Assembly (NCBI GenBank): GCA_020637395.1
Contig: JACJWA010000001.1
Span: 62,001 to 126,000 of the forward strand
Direction: 5' to 3'
Length of the DNA: 64,000 nucleotides
From: Calditrichota bacterium
Lineage (GTDB): Bacteria; Electryoneota; RPQS01
This document shows positions 1 through 9,145 of this stretch, one piece after another (the stretch's first letter is position 1; each line of letters opens with the position of its first letter). The notes below the pieces were generated by a model. It was not told the DNA's origin and ran no database searches. It was given only the letters and a program-made list of their open reading frames with translations. The translations under genes and the position numbers were made by a program.

Positions 1-512
1 ACAATCACAATCAATCCGCCGATCAAAATCGCATAGCGTACATCGAATCCGCCCTCTGCAGCGCCGGGCATTAGCGTCGCCAAGATGGATCCGAACGCCG
101 CCATCTGTGCCGCAATGATAAACAGCGAAAAGAGCAGCGACAACAGCATGGCCACAAATCTCGGACGCTCGCCGAAGCGATGCCCGAAGTATCCCGCAAC
201 CGTGTAGAGTTCCGCCTCGCGAAACTTCGGTGCGACTACCATTCCCGAAAACACAAAGTGCAGGTAGCCGCCGAGTGAAATCAAAACCCAAAGCAGCCCG
301 TATTCATAGGTCTTCGCCGTCGCGCCAATTGAATAGCCCCCGCCAATCACCGTCGCGCCCATCGTCGCAAACAAAAGCCACCAGCTCACATTTCGTCCCG
401 CAACCAAATAGTCATCCGTCGAATGGATGTTGCGGCTCTTCAGGACGCCCTTGACAAAAATGAACGTGACGTAGGCGCCGATGACGCTCCATTGAATTAG
501 TTGATCAGACAA
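1..512 (-). CDS. Sodium:solute symporter (SSS) family transporter, 5' part
   Basis: Only the first 170 residues are present; the gene runs off the left edge. I translated this stretch by hand. The frame opens with TTG (510-512) preceded by GGAG six bases upstream; no in-frame ATG with a ribosome site is visible. Seen in order: a first hydrophobic helix (WSVIGAYVTFIFVKGV), a loop with DDYLVAGR, then ATMGATVIGGGYSIGAT, which resembles the glycine-rich second helix region of SSS transporters, two further hydrophobic segments, and VAGYFGHRFGERPR between helices. SSS proteins couple sodium (or proton) entry to uptake of sugars, amino acids, nucleosides or vitamins across the inner membrane; the substrate cannot be told from this part. 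The family call is fairly secure, the start codon less so. Confidence 0.82.
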   Translation of the reverse strand, partial: MSDQLIQWSVIGAYVTFIFVKGVLKSRNIHSTDDYLVAGRNVSWWLLFATMGATVIGGGYSIGATAKTYEYGLLWVLISLGGYLHFVFSGMVVAPKFREAELYTVAGYFGHRFGERPRFVAMLLSLLFSLFIIAAQMAAFGSILATLMPGAAEGGFDVRYAILIGGLIVI

Positions 513-644
513 TCTATGCTCCGATGATGCTGTATCCTAATAGCTTACCGATCTCAGCACCCGGATGCAACCTGCGTTTTAGGAACTTACGTCATCAATT
601 CTCATCGAGAGGTTCACTGAACACTGTTTACCCCCATAAACACA

Positions 645-676
645 AAACGGGGCGGCCCTTGCGGACCGCCCCGTTT
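645..676 (-). terminator. Rho-independent terminator of the first T9SS gene
   Basis: An 11-bp perfect stem (AAACGGGGCGG at 645-655 with CCGCCCCGTTT at 666-676) with a 10-base loop lies 65 bases past the stop of the 741-3827 gene. On the minus strand it ends in CCGTTTTG, a short U tract. A near copy follows the paralogous gene at 4102-4133. Confidence 0.85.
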
Positions 677-740
677 CTATCTCTTGATCTATGCCTTCAC
701 GCAAGCCTGCGCGTCAGCACAAGACCCGCGTCACACGCGG

Positions 741-3700
741 TTACTTCAGGAGCAGCATCTTCTGCTGAGCCGTGAAGCCGTTCACGTCGAGACGCGCGAT
801 ATACATACCCGACGTCAAACCGGTTGCCTCAAAGCTCACCGAATGCGCACCGGCAGACTGCATACCATTGATCAACGTCGCCACTTCCTGACCCTGAACG
901 TTGTACACCTTCAGCGTCGTAAATCCGGCTTCGATGAGATCGAAGCGAATGGACGTCGTCGGGTTGAACGGGTTCGGGTAGTTCTGATGCAGCGCATACG
1001 CCGTCACCACACCCGCGTCTGCACGCGGCGTCGCCGACTGCGTCACCAGCAGTTCCTGCGCGCCGTTCACATCCACCGCGGCCAGACTGTAGCTGTAGGC
1101 CGTGCCGTTCGTCAGGTTCGCATCCGTCCACGTGTAGCTGTGACCGGAGGCCGTGTTGCCCTGCGAAGCAACTTGCGTCATCATCGCGCCGTCACGCAGC
1201 ACCACAAAGTGGTGATTGTCGGTTTCGCTCGCCGTGTTCCAGTTGATCGTGATCGAACCATTGCCCGGCACCAACTCGAAGTTCGCCAATTCGACATCCA
1301 ACTGACCGTCGGCAATAATGTAGTCTTCAACTTCGCCCAGGAAGTCAAAGGCATAGGTTCCGCACTGGTCGGTGCAAGCACCGGCAACCGCCAGACCGAA
1401 GCCGTAGCGGCCCACGGGCTGCGACGTCAAACGAAAACGGAACACGCCGTCATAGCGGCCCATATCCAACACGCCCGGATCCAGAACCTGGAACGGCCAG
1501 GCACCCGGTGTCACCAACACGTCCTGGATAATCCACTCGCTCGCCGTCACGATCGGCGGAACATCCGAACATTCGATTTCGTCGCAGAAGTCGCCGTCCA
1601 GATTGCCGTCCTTCCATGCGTTCAAGTAGAGACGGCCACCGCAGTTCGCAAAGCGATCGTATTCCGGACCGGCCGTCACCGTCACGCGCAGATCTTCGTA
1701 CGTGCACGGCATCCACGGCAGGTTCACAAAGACCACACCGTCGTCTTCCGGCAACTGATCCTGATTCAAAATCTCAGGAGCCGCTTCGCCGTCCACCGTC
1801 TGACCCAACCAGGCAATCCCGCTCAAGCCGTGAGCCGGATTGTTGATCATCGTCGGATAGTTACAAGCCGACAGATCGCCGTGATCCACGGCTTCATACG
1901 GAAACTCGCACGTATCCGGAAGCTCCGAGCACACGCACGTTCCGGCTTCGATCTCAAACGCCGTCACCGTGTTATTGTAGGCATCCTTCACCCACAGAAC
2001 CGTCTGCGGAGCAAAGTTGATCGCGTCGCACTCCATACCTTCGCAGCGAACCTGACCGGCGTCGAAACGGCTGACAAACGCACCCGTCGTCTTGTCGCAG
2101 CGGCGAATGTCGTCAATCGGGCTGTTGCCGGCCCAGACCGTGTTGTTGGCGCCCATCTCAACACCCGAAATCGTGCCTTCCGGATTGCCAAACTCATTCA
2201 ACAGCGTCAGCGAGCCCAGCAACAATCCCGTGGAGCTGAAGTGCGTGATCGCATTGCTCACGTCGGTCGAGTGCCAGACCGTGCCGTCCGTTCCGTCGTA
2301 GTCGCAACCGTCGGTCAGCGTATAACCGCCCATACCCGGGAACTGATAGGTCGCCAAACCGGTACGATCCACCGTCCAAATGGCATTGGTTCCCAACTCG
2401 CCGCCCCAGAACACCTGACGGCCCTCGTCCCAACCCAGCTCATCAATGTTCCGCGGATTGCCTGAAGCATCCTCGATGTCGAAAGACCCCAGCAACGTAC
2501 CGAACTCGTTCATCTGATGCAGAACCGGGACCGTGTAGTTCGTGTAGTAGAGGTCACCGCGGCAGTCCGCCGAAATGCTCACACCGAGGCTCGACGTCAC
2601 CGGAACCGTGATCACACGCAGCGCGCCCGGAATCACTGGACACTGCGTGGAACAATCCAACCCGGCAACGAAGCTGCCTTGCAATGCGTCGCACTCGCTG
2701 AGTGTGACTTCCGTACAAGAGGGAGTCTGCGGGTCGCCATAGCAGCAACGTCCAACCGGCTCCGGACACGGATCGTCACAAGTCAGACCCTCTGCCCAAA
2801 GACCATTGAAGTAAACCGAACAATCGTAGTCTGAAACTTGGTCTTGGCAAAAGAGGCCATTATCGTAGCAGCAGCGGCCCAGCGGTGGAACACAGCTCGG
2901 CTCGTCCGTGCACAGCAGGCCTTCTTCCCAAATCGTCTCATCAAGACGGGCTTCGCCATAGCGACCGGCAATGCCTTCACCGCCGCCGCCGTAGTAGTTG
3001 TAGCATTCATTCTCCGTGATATCGTCCGTGCAGTACGGAGAATAGTCATAGCAGCAGCGGCCGCGCGGAGCAACCTGGCACGGGTCGGCGCAGGTCAGGC
3101 CTTCCGTCCACAGCGCGTTGAAATAATAGTAGTAGCAGTCTGCTTCGCTGGTCTCATCAACGCAGTAGAGGCCGCCCTCGTAGCAGCAACGACCGAGCGC
3201 TTGCTCGCTGACCGTCAACTCATAACTGCCGTTGTTGTCCGCGTAACCGTCCACGACAATCGTGTACTCCTGACCACCCGTGAGTGCATAGGAAATGTAC
3301 GACAACAAGCCGCAGAAGTCATCATTGCAAACCAGCGACGTACCCGAGCAGTCGCCTTCGAGCAGCTCAAGACGCGTGTCGAAGTCCGCATAGCTGCACA
3401 ACGAAATCGCGACCGTCACATTTGCTGCAGGCGTAAATGAGTACACCACATCCGGTGCAGTGTTAGAGCCGCAGAAAAAGTCGTTCGTTAACCCGGCCGT
3501 TGAGCCGATGTCCGTATACGGCAAACCGGCGATGACAGACGCCGGACAATAGTCATTGCCCTGATCCAGGCTGACGCCGCCTCGACGGGCAACTCGGCTC
3601 GTCCACTCGTTCATCGCCGGATGGTTCGATAAATCAACCCCTTCCGCCTTCAAGGCGATAATCGCATCTTCCAGCTCACGCTGCGGCAAATTGCGGTACT

Positions 3701-3827
3701 GAAGCGAATTCGACTTCAGCACCGCCCCCGGCTGCAGCTTCTCGAGAGTCTCAACGGTTCCTTCCGTGGCAAAGGCCGATACTCCCACTACAACCAGCAT
3801 ACACAGACACAACAACAATCTCTTCAT
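741..3827 (-). CDS. Secreted T9SS type A sorting domain protein with PPC-like domain, four Cys-rich repeats, propeller-like region and GEVED domain
   Basis: 1028 residues from the ATG at 3827, chosen because it has AAAGGGG just upstream and starts a clean signal peptide (MKRLLLCLCMLVVVGVSAFA). Domains in order: a linker; a PPC-like beta-sandwich (about 95-210; VVYSFTPAANVTVAISLC, then DGYADNNGSYELTV); four Cys-rich repeats beginning GRCCY at about 212, 256, 317 and 359, each with a further Cys pattern ending in GL.C..PC; a propeller-like stretch (about 403-640; RVITVPVTSS, LYYTNY, DGTDGTVWHSTD); a domain ending in GEVEDYIIAD (GEVED family); a fibronectin-like module (NWNTASETDNHHFVVLRDG); and the C-terminal sorting domain (NYPNPFNPTTSIRFDL to QKMLLLK). 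It should be exported by Sec, then carried across the outer membrane by T9SS, with the C-terminal domain removed. Function unknown. It is the longer member of a tandem pair with 4198-6231. Confidence 0.88.
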   Translation of the reverse strand: MKRLLLCLCMLVVVGVSAFATEGTVETLEKLQPGAVLKSNSLQYRNLPQRELEDAIIALKAEGVDLSNHPAMNEWTSRVARRGGVSLDQGNDYCPASVIAGLPYTDIGSTAGLTNDFFCGSNTAPDVVYSFTPAANVTVAISLCSYADFDTRLELLEGDCSGTSLVCNDDFCGLLSYISYALTGGQEYTIVVDGYADNNGSYELTVSEQALGRCCYEGGLYCVDETSEADCYYYYFNALWTEGLTCADPCQVAPRGRCCYDYSPYCTDDITENECYNYYGGGGEGIAGRYGEARLDETIWEEGLLCTDEPSCVPPLGRCCYDNGLFCQDQVSDYDCSVYFNGLWAEGLTCDDPCPEPVGRCCYGDPQTPSCTEVTLSECDALQGSFVAGLDCSTQCPVIPGALRVITVPVTSSLGVSISADCRGDLYYTNYTVPVLHQMNEFGTLLGSFDIEDASGNPRNIDELGWDEGRQVFWGGELGTNAIWTVDRTGLATYQFPGMGGYTLTDGCDYDGTDGTVWHSTDVSNAITHFSSTGLLLGSLTLLNEFGNPEGTISGVEMGANNTVWAGNSPIDDIRRCDKTTGAFVSRFDAGQVRCEGMECDAINFAPQTVLWVKDAYNNTVTAFEIEAGTCVCSELPDTCEFPYEAVDHGDLSACNYPTMINNPAHGLSGIAWLGQTVDGEAAPEILNQDQLPEDDGVVFVNLPWMPCTYEDLRVTVTAGPEYDRFANCGGRLYLNAWKDGNLDGDFCDEIECSDVPPIVTASEWIIQDVLVTPGAWPFQVLDPGVLDMGRYDGVFRFRLTSQPVGRYGFGLAVAGACTDQCGTYAFDFLGEVEDYIIADGQLDVELANFELVPGNGSITINWNTASETDNHHFVVLRDGAMMTQVASQGNTASGHSYTWTDANLTNGTAYSYSLAAVDVNGAQELLVTQSATPRADAGVVTAYALHQNYPNPFNPTTSIRFDLIEAGFTTLKVYNVQGQEVATLINGMQSAGAHSVSFEATGLTSGMYIARLDVNGFTAQQKMLLLK

Positions 3828-3928
3828 CTTGACCCCTTTTGCATGGTTAATCACGTACTCCTACATGTCGTACAATATAACCCCGTCAAGTTAGGAGCAC
3901 CATAACATCCCCAATTTTCACCAAATAT

Positions 3929-4054
3929 CATTAAAGCTGGACCATTCAACCCGAATACACTTACCATACTTCCTGCCTGAAGTTACATAAGTGACCCATC
4001 TCATTGGGGGTCGGCAGCGTTGCGAAATCAAAACATGCCTCTCTCTGTCATATT
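3929..4054 (-). repeat. Duplicated upstream block, copy 1
   Basis: This block aligns by eye with 6343-6468. The best conserved parts are GAATACACTTACCATAC, TGACCCAT and AAAACATGCCTCTCT (plus-strand reading). Both copies lie 100-240 bases upstream of the two paralogous T9SS genes, so the duplication included the promoter region. The most conserved core may hold the promoter or an operator, but I cannot fix -35 and -10 boxes. Confidence 0.75.
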
Positions 4055-4101
4055 GCGACCGCCTTGTCTTTTATAGATCAACGGCTCTCTGGCAAACAAC
4101 A

Positions 4102-4133
4102 AAACGGGGCGGCCCTTGCGGACCACCCCGTTT
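4102..4133 (-). terminator. Rho-independent terminator of the second T9SS gene
   Basis: A stem of AAACGGGGCGG (4102-4112) with CCACCCCGTTT (4123-4133), one mismatch from the copy at 645-676, lies 65 bases past the stop of the 4198-6231 gene, the same distance as in the paralogue. On the minus strand it ends in CCGTTTTG. Confidence 0.82.
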
Positions 4134-4197
4134 CTATCTCTTGTCCTATGCTCTCACGCAAGCCTGCGCGTCAGCACAAGACCCGCGTCACACGCGG

Positions 4198-6231
4198 TTA
4201 CTTCAGGAGTAGCATCTTCTGCTGAGCCGTGAAGCCGTTCACGTCGAGGCGTGCGATATACATACCCGACGTCAATCCGGTCGCCTCAAAGCTTACCGAA
4301 TGCGCACCGGCAGACTGCATACCGTTGATCAACGTCGCCACTTCCTGACCCTGAACGTTGTACACCTTCAGCGTCGTAAATCCGGCTTCGATGAGATCAA
4401 AGCGAATCGAAGTCGTCGGGTTGAACGGGTTCGGGTAGTTCTGATGCAGCGCATACTCCGTGACCACGCCTGCTTCCGCACGCGGCGTCGCCGACTGCGT
4501 CACGAGAAGTTCCTGCGCGCCGTTCACGTCCACCGCGGCCAGACTGTAGCTGTAGGACGTGCCGTTCGTCAGGTTCGCATCCGTCCACGTGTAGTTGTGG
4601 CCGGAGGCCGTGTTGCCCTGCGAAGCAACTTGCGTCATCATCGCGCCGTCACGCAGCACCACAAAGTGGTGATTGTCGGTTTCGCTCGCCGTGTTCCAGT
4701 TGATCGTGATCGAACCATTGCCCGGCACCAACTCGAAGTTCGCCAATTCGACATCCAACTGACCGTCGGCAATAATGTAGTCTTCAACTTCGCCCAGGAA
4801 GTCAAAGGCATAGGTTCCGCACTGGTCGGTGCAAGCACCGGCAACCGCCAGACCGAAGCCGTAGCGGCCCACGGGCTGCGACGTCAAACGAAAACGGAAC
4901 ACGCCGTCATAGCGGCCCATATCCAACACGCCCGGATCCAGAACCTGGAACGGCCAGGCACCCGGTGTCACCAACACGTCCTGGATAATCCACTCGCTCG
5001 CCGTCACGATCGGCGGAACATCCGAACATTCGATTTCGTCGCAGAAGTCGCCGTCCAGATTGCCGTCCTTCCATGCGTTCAAGTAGAGACGGCCACCGCA
5101 GTTCGCAAAGCGATCGTATTCCGGACCGGCCGTCACCGTCACGCGCAGATCTTCATACGTGCACGGCATCCACGGCAGGTTCGAGAAGAACACACCGTCG
5201 TCTTCCGGCAATTGATCCTGATTCAAAATCTCAGGAGCCGCTTCACCGTCCACCATCTGACCCAACCAGGCAATCCCGCTCAAGCCATGAGCCGGATTGT
5301 TGATCATCGTCGGATAGTTGCAGGCCGACAGATCGCCGTGATCCACCGCTTCATACGGGAACTCGCACGTATCCGGAAGCTCCGAACAGACACACGTTCC
5401 GGCTTCGATTTCAAATGCCGTCACCGTGTTGTTGTATGCATCCTTCACCCACAACGCAGTCTGCGGAGCAAAGTTGATCGCGTCGCACTCCATACCTTCG
5501 CAGCGAACCTGACCGGCATCGAAACGGCTGACAAACGCACCCGTTGTCTTGTCACAGCGGCGGACGTCGTCAATCGGGCTGTCTCCGGCCCAAACCGTGT
5601 TGTTCGCGCCCATCTCAACACCCGAGATAAAGCCTTCCGGATTGCCGACCTCGTCCAACAGAGTCAGCGTTCCCAGCAACAATCCCGTCGCACTGTAGTG
5701 TGTGATGACACCGCTCACATCGGTCGAGTGCCAGACCGTACCGTCCGTTCCGTCGTAGTCGCAACCGTCGGTCAGCGTGAAGCCGCCCATACCCGGGAAC
5801 TGATAGGTCGCCAAACCGGTGCGATCCACCGTCCAAATGGCATTCGTTCCGGCTTCGCCGCCCCAGAACACCTGACGGCCTTCATCCCAGCCCAGTTCGT
5901 CAATGTTCCGCGCATTGCCAGCCGCGTCCACGATGTTGAACGAACCCAGCAGTGTGCCGAACTCATTCATCTGGTGCAGCACGGGAATGCCGTAGTTCGT
6001 ATAGTACAAATCACCGCGGCAGTCCGCCGAAATGCTCACACCAATGCTCGATGTCACGGGTACCGTGATCACGCGCAGCGTGTCATCCAGGCTAGCTCCG
6101 CCTTCTCCCCAGCGCCCGTCGCGCGTCGGATTGGCCTTCATTTTCTCGAGAGTCTCCACGGTTCCATCCGTGGCGTAGGCCGATACTCCCGCTACGGCCA
6201 GCATGCACAGACATAACAACAATTTCTTCAT
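4198..6231 (-). CDS. Secreted T9SS type A sorting domain protein, short paralogue without PPC and Cys-rich repeats
   Basis: 677 residues from the ATG at 6231, which has the same AAAGGGGTCAAG leader as its neighbour and opens a signal peptide (MKKLLLCLCMLAVAGVSAYA). After a 30-residue linker (KANPTRDGRWGEGGASLDD) it goes straight into the propeller-like region (LRVITVPVTSSIGVSISADC), then the GEVED domain, fibronectin-like module and sorting domain, nearly identical to the gene at 741-3827 (the last 400 residues differ at only a handful of positions). It therefore lacks the roughly 350-residue PPC-like and GRCCY-repeat part. Expected to be a Sec- and T9SS-exported surface or released protein; function unknown. 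The pair is a tandem duplication with domain gain or loss. Confidence 0.88.
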   Translation of the reverse strand: MKKLLLCLCMLAVAGVSAYATDGTVETLEKMKANPTRDGRWGEGGASLDDTLRVITVPVTSSIGVSISADCRGDLYYTNYGIPVLHQMNEFGTLLGSFNIVDAAGNARNIDELGWDEGRQVFWGGEAGTNAIWTVDRTGLATYQFPGMGGFTLTDGCDYDGTDGTVWHSTDVSGVITHYSATGLLLGTLTLLDEVGNPEGFISGVEMGANNTVWAGDSPIDDVRRCDKTTGAFVSRFDAGQVRCEGMECDAINFAPQTALWVKDAYNNTVTAFEIEAGTCVCSELPDTCEFPYEAVDHGDLSACNYPTMINNPAHGLSGIAWLGQMVDGEAAPEILNQDQLPEDDGVFFSNLPWMPCTYEDLRVTVTAGPEYDRFANCGGRLYLNAWKDGNLDGDFCDEIECSDVPPIVTASEWIIQDVLVTPGAWPFQVLDPGVLDMGRYDGVFRFRLTSQPVGRYGFGLAVAGACTDQCGTYAFDFLGEVEDYIIADGQLDVELANFELVPGNGSITINWNTASETDNHHFVVLRDGAMMTQVASQGNTASGHNYTWTDANLTNGTSYSYSLAAVDVNGAQELLVTQSATPRAEAGVVTEYALHQNYPNPFNPTTSIRFDLIEAGFTTLKVYNVQGQEVATLINGMQSAGAHSVSFEATGLTSGMYIARLDVNGFTAQQKMLLLK

Positions 6232-6549
6232 CTTGACCCCTTTGGCACGTTTCTCATGTTTTCCAGCATTTCTCCAGCGTAGAGTGAAATATAGCATTGT
6301 CAACATGACCGCGCTACGGTTGTCTCATCCTTAATTAAACTTCAATAAATCTGGACTATTCAATCTGAATACACTTACCATACCTCCCACCTGTAGTTAC
6401 CCTGCTGACCCATTTCAGAATGGGTCAAGAATGTCGAGAAAGCAAAACATGCCTCTCTTTGTCTAATTTCTCAGGCTTCACGCTTCTGAGTTGTTTGTCG
6501 TACGAAGTCTCCGTAAATTGAACAAAACCAAATCATACCACAAACACGC
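6232..6549. other. Intergenic region between divergent T9SS and WG-repeat genes
   Basis: This 318-base gap separates a minus-strand gene from a plus-strand gene and so must hold two promoters. It contains the duplicated block 6343-6468 and an A+T-rich leader before 6550. I see no further hairpin or coding frame and cannot place promoter boxes reliably. Confidence 0.6.
6343..6468 (-). repeat. Duplicated upstream block, copy 2
   Basis: Second copy of the block at 3929-4054, in the same position relative to the paralogous T9SS gene 4198-6231. The two copies are clearly homologous but more diverged than the coding sequences, as expected for non-coding DNA after a tandem duplication. Confidence 0.75.
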
Positions 6550-7635
6550 ATGAACATGAAATCTCAGCACTTCGCATTCCTCTTGGTCGCCTGCCTTTTT
6601 CTCGCCGGATGCAAGACCAAAGAAAAGCCGGTCGCCACTCCTCCGAAAACAGAAGTTACAAAAAAACAAAACTTAGCCCACAACCTCTACCCGGTGTTCG
6701 AGAATGGCAAGTGGGGTTTCGTGGATGAAAACGGCGATATGGCCGTTGAGCCGCAGTACGAGTGGGCCGACGCCATGACTGAGGGAATGGCCCGCGTAAA
6801 GCAAAACGACAAGTGGGGCTACGTCAATCTCGCCGGGCAGCTCGTGGTCGAACCAAAGTACGAACGCGCGCGCCGCTATACGGAAGGTCATGGTGCCGTG
6901 AGGGAAAATGGAAAGTATGGCTACCTCGATCGCTCGGGAAATGTGGTCGTTGAATTTCAGTACTCGAAACTCGCTCAGGAATTCAGTGAAGGTCTCGCCG
7001 CCGTGCCCAACGCCGAAAAGAAGTTTGGATTCATCAATGAGCGCGGCGAAACGGTCATCCCGCATCAGTTTGACAACGCCCACGTCTTTCAAGAAGGACT
7101 TGCCGCAGCCGAGATTAATGAGAAATGGGGATTCATTGACAAGACCGGCAAATGGGTCATCGAGCCGCAATACGTTTGGACGGACAAATTTGTGAATGGT
7201 CACAGCCTGATTCGTGTCGGCACGCAGCCCGATGTGGATTACGGCTTGATCACGCGCGACGGGAAACTCCTGTTCACACTCAAGACGCTGCATGCAAAGA
7301 CTCCAAGCGATGGCCTGGTTCTCGTGCAGAAAGATCAGAAGTGGGGATTCGTGGATTATAGCGGCGTGTTCGTCCTGCCCGCTACCTATGATGCCGCCTT
7401 CAGTTTCAGCGAAGGACTTGCCGCCGTGCGCATCGGCAACGGCTGGGGCTATGTGGATCGCAGCGGGAAGCTCGCGCTCAACTTGGAATACAATCTCGCC
7501 GAAGAATTCCACGACGGCATCGCACGTGTCACCTGGCCCGGCGGCACCTGGGGCTATGTGGATCTGACCGGCGGTACGATTTGGCGCTCCAAACTTCCCG
7601 GAAGTCCGCAGCAGTCTGAAGATGCCGAAGGCTGA
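6550..7635 (+). CDS. WG-repeat lipoprotein
   Basis: 361 residues. The N-terminus is a lipoprotein signal (FLLVACLFLAGCKTK) with the lipobox LAGC, so the mature protein starts at Cys21 and should be anchored in a membrane. From residue 46 it has nine WG repeats, each with a (K/D/G/T)(W/Y/F)G(F/Y/L)(V/I/L) core followed by a turn ending in G and a 'VEPQY..A..F.EG.A.V' strand: KWGFVDENG, KWGYVNLAG, KYGYLDRSG, KFGFINERG, KWGFIDKTG, DYGLITRDG, KWGFVDYSG, GWGYVDRSG and TWGYVDLTG. WG repeats form beta-rich scaffolds thought to bind proteins or ligands; the partner is unknown. Start is ATG 6550 or the ATG two codons later; neither has a clear ribosome site. It is followed 67 bases later by the HerA-like ATPase gene, with no terminator seen. 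Confidence 0.9.
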   Translation: MNMKSQHFAFLLVACLFLAGCKTKEKPVATPPKTEVTKKQNLAHNLYPVFENGKWGFVDENGDMAVEPQYEWADAMTEGMARVKQNDKWGYVNLAGQLVVEPKYERARRYTEGHGAVRENGKYGYLDRSGNVVVEFQYSKLAQEFSEGLAAVPNAEKKFGFINERGETVIPHQFDNAHVFQEGLAAAEINEKWGFIDKTGKWVIEPQYVWTDKFVNGHSLIRVGTQPDVDYGLITRDGKLLFTLKTLHAKTPSDGLVLVQKDQKWGFVDYSGVFVLPATYDAAFSFSEGLAAVRIGNGWGYVDRSGKLALNLEYNLAEEFHDGIARVTWPGGTWGYVDLTGGTIWRSKLPGSPQQSEDAEG

Positions 7636-7702
7636 TCCCCGCTCAACCATCTCGCCAAACTCAGAAGTCCCGATCTCCTTTCATTCAACAGTCTGATTCT
7701 TC

Positions 7703-9145
7703 ATGCTGCCGATCGCAATTTGTAAGTCACAAGAAATCTCGATTGTCCCCAAGCGGCTGAATCGTCACGGCCTGGTCACCGGCGCCACCGGTACCGGCAA
7801 AACCGTGACCCTGCAAGTGCTTGCCGAACGGATGTCGCGCGCCGGAATTCCCGTCTTTGCCGCCGATATCAAAGGCGATCTCGCGGGCGTCGCCACAGCG
7901 GGAAAGATGTCCGAGAAGTTTCAGAAACGGCTCAACCTGCTCGGCGTCACAGAGCATGCCTTCTCCGCAAACTCGTGCATCTTCTGGGATGTCTTCGGCA
8001 AACAGGGACACCCCGTTCGCACGACGATCTCCGAAATGGGACCGCTCCTGATTTCGCGTCTGCTCAACCTGAACGAAACTCAGGCCGGAGTGCTGCAAAT
8101 CATCTTCAGCTATGCGGACGATGAGGGACTTCTGATTCTCGATTTGAAAGACTTGCGTGCGATGCTTGCGCATGTCGCCGAGATTCGCAAAGAGCTCACT
8201 ACGGAGTACGGCAACGTCTCGCCCGCCAGCGTCGGCGCAATTCAGCGCGCGCTGCTGACGCTCGAAGAGCAGGGCGGAGACCAGTTTTTCGGTGAACCCG
8301 CTTTCGAGCTGTCGGATCTCATGCAAACCGATCAAAACGGCAACGGCATCATCAACGTCTTGCATGCCGAACAGCTTGTCCGTTCACCCAAAGTCTATGC
8401 TACATTCCTGCTCTGGATGCTTTCGGAGCTCTTTGAGCAGCTTCCCGAAGTCGGAGATCCCGACAGACCCAAGCTCGTCTTCTTCTTTGACGAAGCGCAC
8501 TTGCTCTTCGACGACGCACCAAGCGCATTGCTCGACAAGATTGAACAAGTTGTGCGCCTCATCCGCTCAAAAGGAGTCGGCGTTTTCTTTGTCACGCAGC
8601 ATCCGCTCGACATCCCCGAGAAAGTTCTGACGCAGTTGGGCAACAGAGTACAGCATGCTCTGCGCGCCTTCACTCCCGCCGAACAGAAGAAACTGAAATC
8701 CGCCGCCGAAACCTTTCGCGCAAATCCCGATCTTGATTTGGAAAAGATCATTCCGGAACTCGGCATCGGCGAAGCCATCGTCAGCTTTCTCGACGAGCAA
8801 GGCGTGCCGGCTCCCGCGGAACGCGCGTACATCCTTCCGCCCTTTTCCCGTATCGGTCCGCTGGAACAGCAAGAGCGTTTGGTCACGATGCAAACCTCGA
8901 TCGTGGCCGGAGTCTATGAAAAAACTATTGACCGTGAGTCCGCCTACGAGAAATTGAAAGCCAAAGCCGAAACCGCCGCCGCCTCAGAACCTGCGGAAGA
9001 AATTCGCAAGGCAAAACCCGCGGCACGCAAGTCAGACGATGTGCTCACTTCGGTCGTGAAGAGTGCCGCGCGCGCCGCCGCGTCGCAAGCCGGGCGCTCG
9101 CTCATTCGCGGCATTTTGGGTGGATTACTCGGAGGCAAGAAGTAG
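7703..9145 (+). CDS. HerA-like ATPase, DUF853 family
   Basis: 480 residues. Begins MLPIAICKSQEISIVPKRLN, then Walker A GATGTGKT at about 27-34, followed by FAADIKGDLAGVA, a segment typical of DUF853 proteins (E. coli YjgR type) of the HerA/FtsK superfamily. Walker B is LVFFFDEAHLLF near residue 255, followed by the arginine and sensor region (RSKGVGVFFVTQHPLDIPEKVLTQLGNRVQHALRAFTP). The tail is low-complexity and Ala/Lys-rich and ends in a glycine-rich stretch (GILGGLLGGKK). The biological role of this family is not established; it is not the archaeal or phage-defence HerA, since no NurA, SIR2 or other nuclease is next to it. The stop overlaps the start of the next gene by one base (TAGTG), so it is coupled to the ABC exporter genes. 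Confidence 0.92.
   Translation: MLPIAICKSQEISIVPKRLNRHGLVTGATGTGKTVTLQVLAERMSRAGIPVFAADIKGDLAGVATAGKMSEKFQKRLNLLGVTEHAFSANSCIFWDVFGKQGHPVRTTISEMGPLLISRLLNLNETQAGVLQIIFSYADDEGLLILDLKDLRAMLAHVAEIRKELTTEYGNVSPASVGAIQRALLTLEEQGGDQFFGEPAFELSDLMQTDQNGNGIINVLHAEQLVRSPKVYATFLLWMLSELFEQLPEVGDPDRPKLVFFFDEAHLLFDDAPSALLDKIEQVVRLIRSKGVGVFFVTQHPLDIPEKVLTQLGNRVQHALRAFTPAEQKKLKSAAETFRANPDLDLEKIIPELGIGEAIVSFLDEQGVPAPAERAYILPPFSRIGPLEQQERLVTMQTSIVAGVYEKTIDRESAYEKLKAKAETAAASEPAEEIRKAKPAARKSDDVLTSVVKSAARAAASQAGRSLIRGILGGLLGGKK

Larger units (their letters stand above)
3828..4197. other. Intergenic region: 5' region of one T9SS gene and 3' end of its paralogue
   Basis: This 370-base gap has no coding frame I can support. 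It holds the upstream region of the 741-3827 gene, including a 126-base block repeated at 6343-6468, and the terminator of the 4198-6231 gene (4102-4133). It is more A+T-rich than the genes around it. Confidence 0.7.

Noticed and set aside
684..2465. Long open frame (593 codons) antisense to the first T9SS gene
   Set aside because: It is very rich in Arg, His and Val with no hydrophobic core or motif, and lies entirely opposite a gene with clear domains. It is a mirror effect of the codon bias.
4300..6216. Long open frame (638 codons) antisense to the second T9SS gene
   Set aside because: Same reason; its sequence parallels the mirror frame of the paralogue, which only shows that the sense genes are duplicates.
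7703..9145. HerA-like ATPase as part of an anti-phage system
   Set aside because: The protein is of the DUF853 type, coupled to an ABC exporter, and no SIR2, DUF4297, NurA or other nuclease partner is adjacent.
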